Assembly (NCBI GenBank): GCA_039621445.1
Contig: CP154956.1
Span: 12,771,443-12,835,442 of the forward strand
DNA from: Euglena gracilis
Lineage: Eukaryota > Euglenida > Euglenophyceae > Euglenales
DNA: 64,000 nucleotides
Direction of reading: 5' to 3'
Position numbers and translations under genes: made by a program. Numbering within the stretch: position 1 is the stretch's first letter; each line of letters opens with the position of its first letter. Under the pieces are notes generated by a model. It searched no databases and was not told the origin of the DNA. It saw only the letters and a list, made by a program, of their open reading frames with translations. Shown piece by piece: positions 21,872 to 32,717 of this stretch.

Positions 21872-24800
21872 ATTTTTGGGTCCAGCGGTGCCATGGGCCC
21901 AATGGGCGGGTCATCGGCCAGCGGGCCATCGCGGTGCGTCTCAATACCGACGAGCACAAGAAGAAGCGGCCCCACCTCGAGCGGGAGATTTCGCAAACCC
22001 AAAAATGCCCACGGAATGATCAACGAGTATAGGCACCAGCAATTTAGTCCAGATTTAGGCATTAAAATGACTAAACCGATGAGCTTTTCTGTTGATTACT
22101 TCGCCGGCAAAGGACAAACCATATTATGAAGTTGTATATATCATTGTATATATGGTTGGGGAATGATGTTTTCCCAATTATGCACATGCACACATATGAA
22201 CACCCCCTCCAATAATAATACCCCCCGGGGTATTATTTTGTTTCGCCTGAAGTCCTGCCCAAAAAGGGGTGAAAATTTGGGGAGGGGGTATTAACTCCTA
22301 AAAATGTTTGAAGTCCAAAGAAATTCCGAGGTGGAAAGGGCCAAAAAAGGTTCTGTAATTTGAGGTGAGGCAGAATGCTTGAACGCCTCTTGTGCATTTG
22401 TTCAAGAGGAATTTTCTGTCGAAAAAAATGGCGAGGGAGGGGATTGTTGCACGGGCTTTTGTCATACTTGGCGGCAATACGGTATTTTAAATCCTTGCTC
22501 GAAGTCGGACCCTCAGGGGGGGGGGCATTAGTTGGGGCTATTATTTGAGAAGTATTATTTGTGTACGTGATGCACATATTTTCCAATTTGTATATATGGA
22601 ATATATCCAAATATGTATGGTGTACATCTACCAAATTGATAGATGGACCAAATGATGGATTGGTTTGGTGATGGAGCGGCTGGGATGAATCCCAGCTGCT
22701 CCATTGCAGAAACTCAGCATTTGCTTCTTTTGCATATGCATCATCTAGCACTACTGCACTGCCACATGATACCATACGACGTTGGCTATCGTGCCAGTCA
22801 ATGCAATGGGTGAACTCCATTCATTGTTTGTGTCCTTCCCATGGCACCACCCCCGCCAGTCAGTCATCTTTTCTCAGCCAGCCGGACCCCTCCCCGGGGA
22901 CCACTCATAAAAAGCCCCCGAAATGGAGACCACCGATCTGACCTCCCCCGCCGCGGCACCCAGGGTCCTGCCAAGTGTGCCCCCAAAGCTGTGTGCTGGA
23001 GTTTCCCCCAGCCGGACTGTGGTGCTATCATGTCTTTGGGGATCCCGATGCACGGTGTTCCGTACACCGTCCACCCCGTGCGCGCCATGCACCTTTCAGT
23101 GCCATTTTTTTTTGAAAAAAAATCGAAAAATCAATGCAGGACACAGAGAAATCAATAATTTGATTCCCGTTTTTTTTCAGTCAAATTTCATTTGAAGGAC
23201 GCACAGTGTGCAAGATTTGCACGATGTGCCCGGTGTGCCGCACACCGTGTGTTTGCATCCCTTTGGGATTCCTTTGTCGTTCCGGCATTTTCTCGGGAAT
23301 GTGGATTTTTTTTTTAGTCTTGGAGCCTTAGAGGGGGGGTAGGGTGGGTAGGTCTGGCCGAGCCCCCCCCCCCTGGGGGTCCCCCGAGGCGGGTGGTAGA
23401 TACTTTTATATATGCCGAAGGCGCCGAAATTTTTTGAAAAGGGTGCTGTTTTGGGGTTTTCTTGATTTTCAGGAAAATCTGTATTTTTTCTGAGACCTCC
23501 AAAATGGTTTCCTACCGTTTGACTGAGATTACCAATTCTCCCCGGTCTTTTGCACTCACCCAGTTTTCTCCAGTCCGATCCCCCGGTTTTGGCTCTCTGG
23601 GGGACCCTGATGTGTGACGTGCCAGTCGGTGTTTGTGGGCGGCATCCCGCCAGGGGTCACAGAGGAGCAGATCCAGAAGCACACCTTCACTTAACCCGCT
23701 GCCCCTGGTGGGTGGGTTTCAGAGACTTTTGGCGTTTGGGTACCTGTCGTGGGTGGTTAGGTCTGCGCCACCGGGGTTGGACTGAATGGGTTCCCTGCCA
23801 GAGGCTGGGTTTTTCTCTATTTTTTTTTGCGCAAAGGGACAAAAATCTATTTTGAACCCCAAAATTGACCCCGCAAAAGTGGGTCCCCGAGCCCCCCGCC
23901 CCAGGGGCTGACTTTGCCAAGTCCATTTATGGTAATGCGGACGTGGCCAAGTCCATTTGGGGTTAAGTGGGCTTGGCAGGGGCTGGCTGGGTGGGTCTGG
24001 ACCACCCGGGTCCTAAAAAACAAACCTCTGGTGTTGTTGTTTTTTTTGCGAAATAAACAGGTTTGGTGTTTGGCGGGGAAACAGTGCCACCCCCTCCCCG
24101 GGGATCACCAAGTGAATCTGTGCCCCGGAGCTGTTCGAGCCCTACGGGCCCATCGTCAAGCTGGAGGTCAAGAAGGGCTTCGGCTTCGTGGACTATTCCG
24201 ACCCCGCCGCCGCCGTTGCCGCCTGCTGCCTGGATGGTTTCGCTCAGGCCCTCTAGCCGATCCCATGCCCGACCCTCTTGGCTCGGGTTGGATGCTCACC
24301 CACCATAGGCACATCTGCCAGCTGCTTTGACGTGGTGCATATTGTGGGGTGCGTCTGGCGTACTCATGCTTGTTGCACCACTTTGGGCATTATCAATCAG
24401 GTATTGACACAGTGGACCAATCGCAAGTGTGGTATGACACACACAGTCATTGGGCTCGGGGCCGGGGTGTTAACACTGCACAGGTTTTTTCATTGTGCAA
24501 TTTTTCACCAAAGTCGCTGAAAAGTGTCATCACGTGGGGTTTGCCCAGCAGGATGATGTTGCTTTTTTTTTTGTTGGGAGGTTGCAAAAATGTGTTCGTT
24601 GACCTCAAAGAGTGACCCCCGAACCCCCCCCCCCATCCCCTGGTTGGCCCCTCAATGGGGGGGGGGCTGACCAACCCAGCGGCCTGCCCCCGAGGTGGCC
24701 CCGGGGACGAAGCTCGGGGTCCGGCTCAACCTGGCCGAGCACAAGAAGGCAACCAGCGCCAATGTCCCCTCCTCCGTGCCGCGGGGAGGCCGCTCCTCAC

Positions 24801-27800
24801 CTTGATGGAAATGGCGCATGGTGGCCGGGTGAAGTGTGCCGTGAAGTGTGGTATGCAGACATTTTTTTTAAAAGTTTGGTGACTGGGGTGGGACCTTGGC
24901 GGGGTCGGGTTTTCGGGTCGGAAGTTTAATGGCACGCACCATTTTCAACGGATATTTTCCTGGGTCGACGCAGCCAAGGACCTGCGGCCTGGAGGGTTCT
25001 TGCTCATCCGGAAATACATCACAGAAAGCACCCCCCGCCTCGGTCGCCAAAAAGAAGCCTGGCGATGTCCTGGCGGTGCGGTACGGCGTGGTATGCGGTG
25101 GTATGGTATGGTGTGGTGTGGCAGTTTGGATTTGTCCACCGCCCTGCCCGCCCGTCAGCGAAGCGGCCGCGGCTGGACCCCACCTGCACCTCCGTCTTCG
25201 TCGGGGCGCTGCCCCCGGAGGCCACGGAGGCGGAGCTCATCGACTTGTTCGCCGGTGTCGGCGGCCTGACGACGGTCGACCTCAAGAAGGGCTTCGCTCC
25301 GGGTTGACTTGCAACCGAAAATGCAACCAAATTGACAGAACAGAAACAGGAGTAGGGAGTTAATGAAATGAAACCCGTTCAGCCCCAAAGAATTGTATCT
25401 CCTGGTTAAGAAACCCAAAAATTGCAAAAAAAAATGGCTTTAAAGGACAGATGAATTCTGTTCGAAGTCGATTTTTGCTTTGATGGGCCCCACCCCCCTC
25501 GGCCGAGCACGAGACATTCAGCATGTTTTTCAGGTGTTGTTTCTTTATCAATCTCAAAAAGTCAACGGAAAAAGAAGTTTAGATACCCTTTGGTAAACCT
25601 CAAAACCACGACCGTCCGTTATGTGGTCATCATGGTTTTCCCAACAGCGGCAATATGTTTTGAGTGCCCAACCCCCAGGGGTGGGTGGAAGGGGGGTAAC
25701 GCTTCCACCCACCCCTGGGGGCTGGGCACAGGGGTTTCCTTAAGCCAGAGGGGACCCTACCCCCCTGGGGTGGGTCCAGCCGGCCAGCACCTCCCAGCTA
25801 GGCTGTGCAGCCCGCTGGAGGGGTCCGCTGAAGTAAAGTTCGTGCCAGCCCGGCGAAGCCACCTGGGCGGAAAATTTTTGAAAAAAGGGGTCGGAAATGG
25901 CCAAAAATGGCATTTTTGGGTGGTTATTTGGTTTTCACCTCCAAATTTTGGCTGAAAAGTGCCAACCCAGCTGGATTTGGGATTTTTCGGGCATTTTTGG
26001 GCCAACACCAATCCAGCCAGACCCCCCCCCCAGGGCAGAACGGGAATCGGTCAAACAGGCCCCCCCACCAGACTTTACCGTTCTGCCCTGCCCTCCCCCC
26101 CGGACCCCCCCCCCAGGGAAGGGGTGTTCCGCCAGCACCTTTTTCCTGCCGGCCCGCCGGACCTCTCCGAGGGGGGCCTTCAGAAAACCTCTGGTTGGGC
26201 GGACAGCCTCCTTCCGGGTTTTTTTAATGAAACAAATCGCCAGGGTTCGTACAATCAACGGTGTGCACAACACCGTTCTTGGATTCTGATTTGTTTGACC
26301 CCCGGCCCTGTCCTCCGCGCCACCTCAGCCCGGGCCCCGCCTTCCTGGAGTTCGCCAGCCCGGCCACGGCGCAGGCGGCGTGTGCCCTCGACGGGACCAT
26401 CGTGGGGTCCCGGCCGATTGCCGTGCGCCTCAGGCAGGCGAGGGCTACATCGAGGGTTCATAAAAAGCCCAGTCCTTTAGAACACTTTTTTTTCTTTTTG
26501 TACTGATTGCTTTCAATTTTTTCCTGTTGTTTTGGTCTTATTTTCTTTTTCTTTTTTTAATTTTTATATATTATATATTTTCTTATTTTCTTATTTTTTT
26601 AAAATTATTTTTTGTTATAGTTAACTTAATTTTTAATTTGTTTTTTCTAATTCAAGGTCTTGGCAGGAGATCGAACACAGGAAATCCAGCCGTGTTGCAC
26701 TTCTGGAACCCGGCTTCTTTTTAAGGAAGCTCACACCCAGGAGGGGGGCTGCTATGGGCAGGCCGGGGGTGGGGCACTTTTGACTTTTGGTGGGAGGTCA
26801 GGAAGGGTTCGATAGAGGAGGGTGTGCAGGGTAGAGGAGAGGGGTGGTGTCCCCCCCCCCTTGCTGGACCAGAAGGGGGGTGCAGGCCCCCCTGATAGGG
26901 GGGTCTGGACTGACCCAGGGGGTACCCTGGGACCCCCACAAAGACCAAAGATTTCCTTCTGCTTCGTGTCGAAACTTTTGGGCATTTTTGGGGGAAATTT
27001 TGTTGCCCAAAAAGTTCCCAAAATATCTTCCGCCACCAATCGTGCAAAAGCTTTCGGTCTGGCGCTTTGCACCCGGCCGAAAATCAGTCACCTGGATCTC
27101 GCCGCTCATAGGTGGGGGGAGTGCCTCTCCCCCTCCTTGATCGGGGGGGGGGGAGGGTTCCGACCCCCTCCTGCCCTTATTATATCAAACCCTGAGGTCG
27201 GATTTCGAGGGTCCTGGCACCGAAGGCGCTGGCTTCCGAAAATGGCCATTTTCAAGGGAAAATTTGCATGGTCGGCAGGACCCAAAACTGGACCAGGGGG
27301 GTGCCTACTATGGGCAGACGCCCATAGCACAAGGAACCCTCCCTCCCCCCCCCGGGGGTTGGTGAAGAAGCCTGTCTGGAACGCCTTGTCCTGTTGATCC
27401 TGGTGGTCACATTTTTGTGATTCCTGTGTGATGCCAGGATGGAAAGGAATGCCAGTTGACACCTCTGACAACATCAACACTGACACGTTAAAAATGGGTA
27501 TGGGTGGGTTTGGACCGACCCCACAGGAATGGGAGCACCTGGAGACCAGCACCCCCAAAGGTCAAATTCAGTTTCAGTATTTTTTGAAACAGTTTTTGTT
27601 TTGCAGGGGGAGTTATTCCTGGCCGGACCACCTTCTCACCACCTGGTCCATAACGTCCCTAATAGAAGCACGGGTGCGCTTATAGCTGACTGCTGCCTCC
27701 GGCGGCGGGGGGTGCGCTTCTATTTGGCCCCCTTCAGAAATCCCATCAAAAGGGGGGCGCTTGTAGCGGACCGCCACCTTCAGCAGCGGGGGGGGGGCAG

Positions 27801-28432
27801 CACTTTTATTTGGCCCTGCGCTTGCAGCGGCCCCGCGCTTCCATTAGGCGGGGGTGTACTGGCCAGCCCCTGCCCGGGCCCAACCTGCCGGAGCACAAAA
27901 CCAAGGCGGCGGCGGCGGCGACGGCTCCCGCCTCTCTGCTGCCCGCCATCCCCTTGGTCACCCCCACAGGGGTCCACGGCCCCCCACCCAACCCACTCCC
28001 AGTCGTTCAACCACACCCCGGGGACTTGGTTTGCATCGACGGAATACTGTTAAGGGATCAACAATAAAAGGAGTTTGGAGTATGCCGATTTTCTTGCAAA
28101 CGTCATTTTCTTTTTATCATTTTATCATCAGATCAATGTACCCCCAAATGGCACATTGAAACTCCCTGAAACTGCTCTTTGAAGGAAAAACTTCTGGATA
28201 TTGATTTATTTCCAAATCAGCCTGCGAGGTCAAGAAAGCCACATATTTTTGAGGATAGTGGAGGGATTGGGACCGGTTGTGTCTGGGTTTTGTCTGGGTG
28301 TGAGACCATTAATGGTATAACTTAGACGGCCAAAATGGCACTTAAGGATGCTTGTTTGTTTTGTTTGAGGGTCACACACACACACACACACACACCCACA
28401 CCCACACCCACACCCACACACACACACACACA

Positions 28433-28464
<32 letters not shown>

Positions 28465-28480
28465 CGTACGCACGCACGTA

Positions 28481-28511
<31 letters not shown>

Positions 28512-28528
28512 GCACACACACACGCACG

Positions 28529-28613
<85 letters not shown>

Positions 28614-30154
28614 ACACCCACACCCACACCCACACACACACGCGCGCGCGCGGTTAGGGTGCTGACGTCAGGGAGAGAAAGAAGTACGTTTTTTTTTCTT
28701 CTGTTTTTTCTTTTTTTGATTTTGAAGAATTCTTCTAGTTTCTTTTTTTGTACTTTTTTCCTTTCTTTTCCAAGTGAATTCTGGACTTCTTGAAAATGCA
28801 TGAAAATCGTTTTTTTTTTGTGTGTATGTTTGCCATCTGCATCGCATTTTTCAACGGTTCAGGCTTGTTGGCCTCCCCGCCCTCCCCTTCTGCGTCGCGG
28901 AGGGGCCGTGCCGGGGACTGCAGAACCGTGTTCGTCGGGGGGCTGCCGCCCGACGCCAAAGAGACGGACCTCCAACACTTGTTCGCCTTCTGCGGGCCAA
29001 TGGAGCGCCTGACGATGAAGAAGAGCTACGTTCGGGGGCCGAATCCGCCCTCCCTGAAAAGCAGTGGCACAGCCACACTTGCAGGGAATTTCTTAAGCCG
29101 GAGGGTACCCTACCGCCCGGGGGGGGGGGGGGTCCAGCCAGCCAGCAGCTCAAATCCAGCCAGCAGCCCAAATTCGGGCTGGGAGCCCCCCCCCCCGGGG
29201 GTCGAGTGAAATAAAGTCGGGTCCAGCCCGGCCGGAGGCCGGGCCAGCCGGCCGCAGGCCGGCCAGCCAACTGGGCTGTCCAGCTCATTTATCCCTGCAT
29301 TTTTCCCCCTCATCACAGCCCCTCCATCACAGCCCCCCAGCCTTGATCTAGCTCCACCCATCAAAATGTCGAAAATGGCCAAAATGTGTTAGAAAATTTT
29401 GTTTTTCCACCAGCCCAGCCAGCCCGCTTCAGCCCCAGCTCAAATCCAGCCAGCAGCCTTTTTGCCAGCCGGAGGCTGGACCCCCCCCCCCCGGGGGGTC
29501 CTTAAGAAATTCCCTGCACACTTGGGGGTGGCTCGAGAGGACATTGGAGGGGTGACGACATGCCATTCTTCTTGCCATCAGGCTGTTTTTTAGTCGGTTG
29601 CCGACCCCCCCCCCCCGGTAGTGCCTGCCTGGGGACCCCTCCTCCTCCCCAGGGTTGGTAAAAAACAGCCTGATCCTTATATACATGCGCAACAGGACGG
29701 CCTTTGAGGGACGGAATTTTTTTTTATTCCTTAAGGACCTCCCCATCTTTAGTTCCAAAGGGCCGGGCCGGCCAAGGGCCGGATTGAGGCTTGAACGGGC
29801 CGAAAATCAAAAAGTCCAAAAAAACACATTTTTTTGAAGTTTTGGGTGGATGGGCAATGAGGATGTGAGGAATCAAGTGTTTTTTTTGCCAAAGTCGACC
29901 TGTCCTTGCCCCAAAATGCCAAATTTCCTTGCCCATTTTCCTGAGGGTTCTTCATACAATGTGCTGGATTTATTATTATTTTTTTCTTTAAGGACCGTTT
30001 TAGGGCACAAACAGAAACACAGAGACACACGCATGGCGCACAGGCACACGCGTGCGTGTGTGCGTGCGTGCGTGCGTGTGTGTTTGTGTGTGTGTGTGTG
30101 GTGTGTGTGTGTGTGTTTGTTTGTTTCTGTGTGCGCGCACACACAGACACACAG

Positions 30155-30188
<34 letters not shown>

Positions 30189-31625
30189 GTACACACATAA
30201 ACATGAACATACACGTACAGATGAGGGATATATGTGCATTTCCGACCCCAACAGCCATTGCTACTACTACTGCTACCACTGGAAGATATTGCGTGCCCAG
30301 GTCATCACAGGCCCTCCCCCCGGCCATCATCAGACCCCGAGTGGCCCCCGCCCCCGCCTTCGTCGACTTCCTGAGCCCCGTGTCCGCCCAAGCCGCCTGT
30401 GCCCTCGACGGCTACATTTTCCGCCCAGGGGAGGATGGCCCCGGCGCCCGAGGGCCCCGAGACCTCGGCTGGAAGTTGCAAAGCCTCTGGGCAACAGCTG
30501 ACAAATCCCCGTGGGGTGTTGGTGGCAGCCATCCCTGACCACCACCCACCATCTGGGTGAATTTTGCGCAATAGGGATGGGGTTTTGCTTTAGGGCCCCA
30601 ACTACGCTTCCATTTTGTTAGCCCTCCCCGTTTGCGGTTCCCATGGGGCTTGCTTTGGGCTGTATCAAGGAATTATTGGTCAAAATCCAACCTTCCTCCT
30701 TCCGACAATCCCAAAATGCTGCTCTTTTGAACTTCGCGCCGGGCCGAAAATTCGTCACCCGGACTGTGCCACTGTACAAAAGGGAGGGGGTGCCCCCCCC
30801 CCCCCGCCTTTACATCGAACCCTGGGTCATCTTTGGGTTGGGTTGGTTGGGAAGGTGGCCCCATTACCAGCTCATTCCAACGATTGACCCGCAGAAAATG
30901 CCATCTTTTGTTCTTTTTTGGAGTCATTATGTTCTCCCCTTTTCTCAGTAAACCCCCCCCAAATAATAACCCCCCCCCCGAATAATAACCCCCCCCCTGA
31001 GGACCGACTTTGGCCGCCCAAATAATAACCCCCCCCTCTGGCAGGTGTGAGGGCAAAGGAAAAAAGAGTCAAAAATTAGCAAAAATGCTGCAAAAAAAAC
31101 ACAAGAATGGATCAAATTGGTGCAGAAAGTATGCCAAAAAAGCACCCAATTTTCAAAAAGCCCAAAAATGCCAAAAAAAGTGATTATTGGAGCCTGTGGA
31201 GGGGTTTTCGGGTCAATTTTTGACTTCGAAAATTTTGCCCAAATAATAACCCCCCCAAATAATAACCCCCCCCCCTGGACCCCGACTTTGGGTGTCCAAA
31301 AAATAAACTGGGGGGGTTATTATCTGGGGGGGGTTTACCTCTGTGGTGTTTTGATACTATGACAAAATAAGCCATGCCCCCACCTCCCGGCTGAATTTCA
31401 GGCGGCGCTGACCTCCACTGCCCGGGGGTGCCTGCCTGTCGGCACCCCAAAACATTCCGAGACCCCCTCCTGGGTTGGTCAGTTTCCGCCCAGGATCCCT
31501 GACCCCAAGGCAAGCCCATCGGCATCCGCATCAACACACCGGAGAATCGCGCTGCGTTCGCCGCCACCCGGGACTCCAGCGGCCCCTCAGCCGGAAGTCC
31601 CCAGACCCCGATTTTCCTTCCCTGA
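19470..31625 (+). CDS. RRM copy A: four-RRM RNA-binding protein, gene model
   Basis: Twelve exons encode four compact RRMs. RNP2-type strands are IFIGSL, VFVGGI, VFVGAL and VFVGGL. RNP1-type strands are FAFVDF, FGFVDY, FAFLEF and YAFVDF. Each RRM ends with a strand such as [10 protein letters not shown] or LGVRLNL. The order and intron places match RRM copy B, except that copy A has an extra intron in helix 1 of RRM2 and lacks one in RNP1 of RRM2. The last exon runs to TGA at 31623-31625 and no linker or fifth RRM follows, so copy A is shorter than copy B. The protein should bind RNA in nucleus or cytoplasm; no known RRM subfamily could be assigned. Confidence 0.75.
19680..19800. repeat. mixed TG/TA microsatellite
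   Basis: acatacatgtatatg passes into gtgtgtatatatatg runs. Non-coding, in the first intron of RRM copy A. Confidence 0.85.
20435..20487 (+). CDS. RRM A exon 2: RRM1 RNP1 half
   Basis: Reads [17 protein letters not shown]. The start is five bases after CTG (20427-20429). The end after AG at 20487 is chosen so that the join reads [13 protein letters not shown], the same length as the matching part of RRM3. The complementary triplets are worn here, so this end is less certain. Confidence 0.68.
20825..21872. repeat. (CA)n and (CACT)n satellite, 1 kb
   Basis: Runs of ACAC, a long (TCAC)n block at 21085-21370, CACCCA blocks and more ACAC reach to about 20 bp before the next exon. In RRM copy B the same intron holds a (GT)n array of opposite strand sense at 38810-39150. 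Confidence 0.95.
21900..21981 (+). CDS. RRM A exon 3: last strand of RRM1
   Basis: Reads [20 protein letters not shown] then KKRPHLE. Homology with copy B stops at the Leu-Glu codons, so the exon ends at or before 21981. The basic tail after the RRM (KKKRP) resembles a nuclear localisation patch. Confidence 0.65.
21985..23610. other. intron with no exon seen
   Basis: Holds a C/G-capped palindrome (aataataccccccggggtatta, 22214-22234), a stretch with ttatttgagaagtatta words, and a repeat of the 'tagtc...ggccgagcccc' family at 23305-23410. No coding bias was found, although 22841-23090 is moderately G/C-rich. Confidence 0.45.
23615..23675 (+). CDS. RRM A exon 4: RRM2 RNP2 part
   Basis: Reads [19 protein letters not shown]. 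The start is five bases after CTG, as in copy B. The exon stops inside helix 1 (after ATC CA), where copy B reads straight through caggtccaggagctgtttg. Copy A therefore has an additional intron here. Its inner ends gcacaccttcactt and gtgaatctgtgc are inverted repeats. Confidence 0.7.
24127..24241 (+). CDS. RRM A exon 5: RRM2 main part, RNP1 uninterrupted
   Basis: Reads [38 protein letters not shown] with RNP1 intact; copy B has an intron at KKGY/GFVDY. The exon ends before GCT CAG at 24242, matching CTG CCCCC before exon 6. Confidence 0.8.
24692..24781 (+). CDS. RRM A exon 6: last strand of RRM2 and linker
   Basis: Reads [19 protein letters not shown], then a short Ser/Pro linker. The start follows CTG by five bases. 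The end at CCG/CGG is placed by the frame of exon 7; the triplet pairing is not clear at this junction. Confidence 0.7.
25152..25295 (+). CDS. RRM A exon 7: RRM3 RNP2 half
   Basis: Reads [44 protein letters not shown]. The start is five bases after CTG (25144-25146). The intron begins GCT CCG and ends with CGG five bases before exon 8, a complementary pair. KRPRL may serve as a basic nuclear signal. Confidence 0.8.
25729..26193. mobile_element. MITE, worn 8-bp target duplication
   Basis: Left end CAGGGGTTTCCTTAAG, right end CTTCAGAAAACCTCTG; flanks GCTGGGCA (25721-25728) and GTTGGGCG (26194-26201) agree at six of eight bases. An older member of the 9734-10109 family, in the RRM3 intron. Confidence 0.65.
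26339..26427 (+). CDS. RRM A exon 8: RRM3 RNP1 half
   Basis: Reads [30 protein letters not shown]. The end before CCT CAG (26428-26433) pairs with CTG five bases before exon 9, and the join reads AVRPNLPEHK, parallel to VRLNLAEHK in RRM2. Confidence 0.8.
26500..26670. other. A/T-rich intron stretch
   Basis: T-rich and A/T-rich sequence without exon signal, unlike the C/G runs around it. Followed at 26800-27190 by a copy of the gttcgatag...gcgctttgcacccggccgaaa element. Confidence 0.5.
27878..27972 (+). CDS. RRM A exon 9: end of RRM3 and Ala/Pro linker
   Basis: Reads [20 protein letters not shown] then LPAIPLVTP. The start is five bases after CTG (27870-27872). The exon end is not resolved; homology with copy B fades near 27970. 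The linker resembles that of copy B in composition rather than in sequence. Confidence 0.6.
28371..28655. repeat. (CA)n with (CGCA)n block
   Basis: ACAC runs flank a (CGCA)n segment at 28433-28500 and end in CGCGCG. Intronic, between RRM3 and RRM4. Confidence 0.95.
28890..29029 (+). CDS. RRM A exon 10: RRM4 RNP2 half
   Basis: Reads [20 protein letters not shown] then [19 protein letters not shown]. The intron begins GTT CGG at 29030 and ends with CCG at -8 to -6 before exon 11. The start is approximate: the frame is open back to about 28862. Confidence 0.72.
29082..29516. mobile_element. MITE with perfect 8-bp target duplication (CACACTTG)
   Basis: Terminal inverted repeats CAGG GAATTTCTTAAG (29082) and CTTAAGAAATTCCCTG (ending 29516) match perfectly over 16 bp; flanks CACACTTG at 29074-29081 and 29517-29524 are identical. 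The interior has ccagccagcag words and is non-coding. In the RRM4 intron of copy A. Confidence 0.9.
29693..30002. mobile_element. MITE related to 8181-8490, worn ends
   Basis: Starts CAGGACGGCCTTTGAGGGAC and ends aaggaccgtttta. Internal text such as gaacgggccgaaaatcaaaa and gtcgacctgtccttgcccc follows the 8181-8490 copy throughout. Flanks ATGCGCAA and GGGCACAA agree at five of eight bases. Confidence 0.55.
30003..30205. repeat. (CA)n to (GT)n switch microsatellite
   Basis: acacagagacacac changes into gtgtgtgcgtg, then at 30140 back to cacacacagac, so the two strands alternate and a long hairpin is possible. Confidence 0.85.
30356..30422 (+). CDS. RRM A exon 11: RRM4 RNP1 half
   Basis: Reads [20 protein letters not shown] then IF. 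Joined to exon 10 it gives MKKSYAFVDF. The end before GCC CAG (30423-30428) pairs with CTG five bases before exon 12. Confidence 0.8.
30948..31338. mobile_element. inverted-repeat element, GTAAACCCCCCCC ends
   Basis: Left end gtaaaccccccccaaataat and right end attatctggggggggtttac are inverted repeats. The interior repeats aataataacccccc several times. No direct repeats flank it. In the last intron of RRM copy A. Confidence 0.65.
31507..31625 (+). CDS. RRM A exon 12: last strand of RRM4 and stop
   Basis: Reads [20 protein letters not shown] then [10 protein letters not shown] and ends at TGA (31623-31625). Joined to exon 11 it reads [19 protein letters not shown] at 31598-31603 could start a further intron as in copy B, but no downstream partner exon was found, so the stop is preferred. 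Confidence 0.72.
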
Positions 31626-32660
31626 ACTCACCGCCTGGATTGGGCTCAAACTGTGTGGGGGTCAGCAAGGAAGGGATGGGACTGCGAAAGCGAAGCCCCG
31701 TGCCGTGCCCCCAAACCTGGGCCAACCCCCCTCCCCGCTTTGGTTCCGGTGTGCTGTTCCTCTGGACAATGGCATTGTTTTACGGGACTGATTGGTTTGG
31801 TTGTTTCTGGTGTCGGGTTTACCCCTCTTTTGCTGAAAGCCTCTTGCCCAAAAAGCGTGTCGACTGGCTGAAAATCCCTCCCTTAACGCCCCCCTCCAGC
31901 GATGCCCAGTCATGTGCAGGGGAGGGGGGGCGTCAGGGTCGGGGGGGGGGGGTGCTTGTTTTCAATGAAAGTTTTCCATGCTTGTATGAGGGGTGTCCTG
32001 CTTTTGGGGGGGGGTTGAATGAGAAGGGTCCAGCATCGATGGGAAGATGGGATTTTTTTTTAGCAAAAATAACCACAGTTGTGCTGGGTTCATTTGTAAT
32101 TATTGGCAACTTTTTTTGGGAAATGTTCATAAGATGATACCCTTTTTATCACTCAAAAGAACAGGTATTTCTTTTCCATGTGGTGCACAGCTGCAGGAAA
32201 CCCTGCTTTTTGTCTTGGCTGCCCCTCCAGAAATTCTCTGGGGGGAATCCCCAACCCGGGGCTTCAGAGCTGATCTGGGGAATGCCTTTGCTGAAGTCCC
32301 AGTCCCATGTGGGTGCACTGGCCAGATTTGCCACCAGCTGCTGTAGTCACCACCCCCCAACATGCCAGCAAAATGACAAAAGCTGTCAGCCTGTGATCCC
32401 CTAGCAAAGAGCCCGCTTCCAAGGTGGGCCAAGGTTTGTGAAGTTTGGGGGTGCCGGAACCTTACATCTGCATGATGTTCGTGCTTCGGTGTATGCTCAA
32501 CGGGGTGAGCTTTTTTCTGCGCCTATGCGACACGGAGACCCCATTTCCCATCTCATACGGAGCCGAAGAAACGAGCAGTTTGGAATCATTTTTTGCAGGT
32601 TTTTTTTGGACAAAACAGTGTAAATTGGGACCTGCTTGCACCTTGGCATACACCTACTAG

Positions 32661-32717
32661 GCGTTTGCGGCCGGGCTGCGCCGGGTGGACCTGGACCTTA
32701 CGGCGCTGCCGGCAACA
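32661..32717 (+). CDS. possible remnant exon
   Basis: Nineteen residues (AFAAGLRRVDLDLTALPAT) with strong G/C third positions after an AG acceptor. The text LRRVDL resembles the helix-1 to strand-2 part of an RRM, or a C2 strand. No partner exon was found. Confidence 0.18.

Noticed and set aside
20649-22129. 450-480 codon frames of His-Thr and Leu-Thr-His-Ser repeats
   Set aside because: Products of the CA and TCAC satellite. Only the last part (21900-21981, another frame) is exon.
32438-32623. Open frame LHDVRASVYAQRGELF at 32.4-32.6 kb
   Set aside because: Ordinary codon use, no motif, no splice partner; probably chance.
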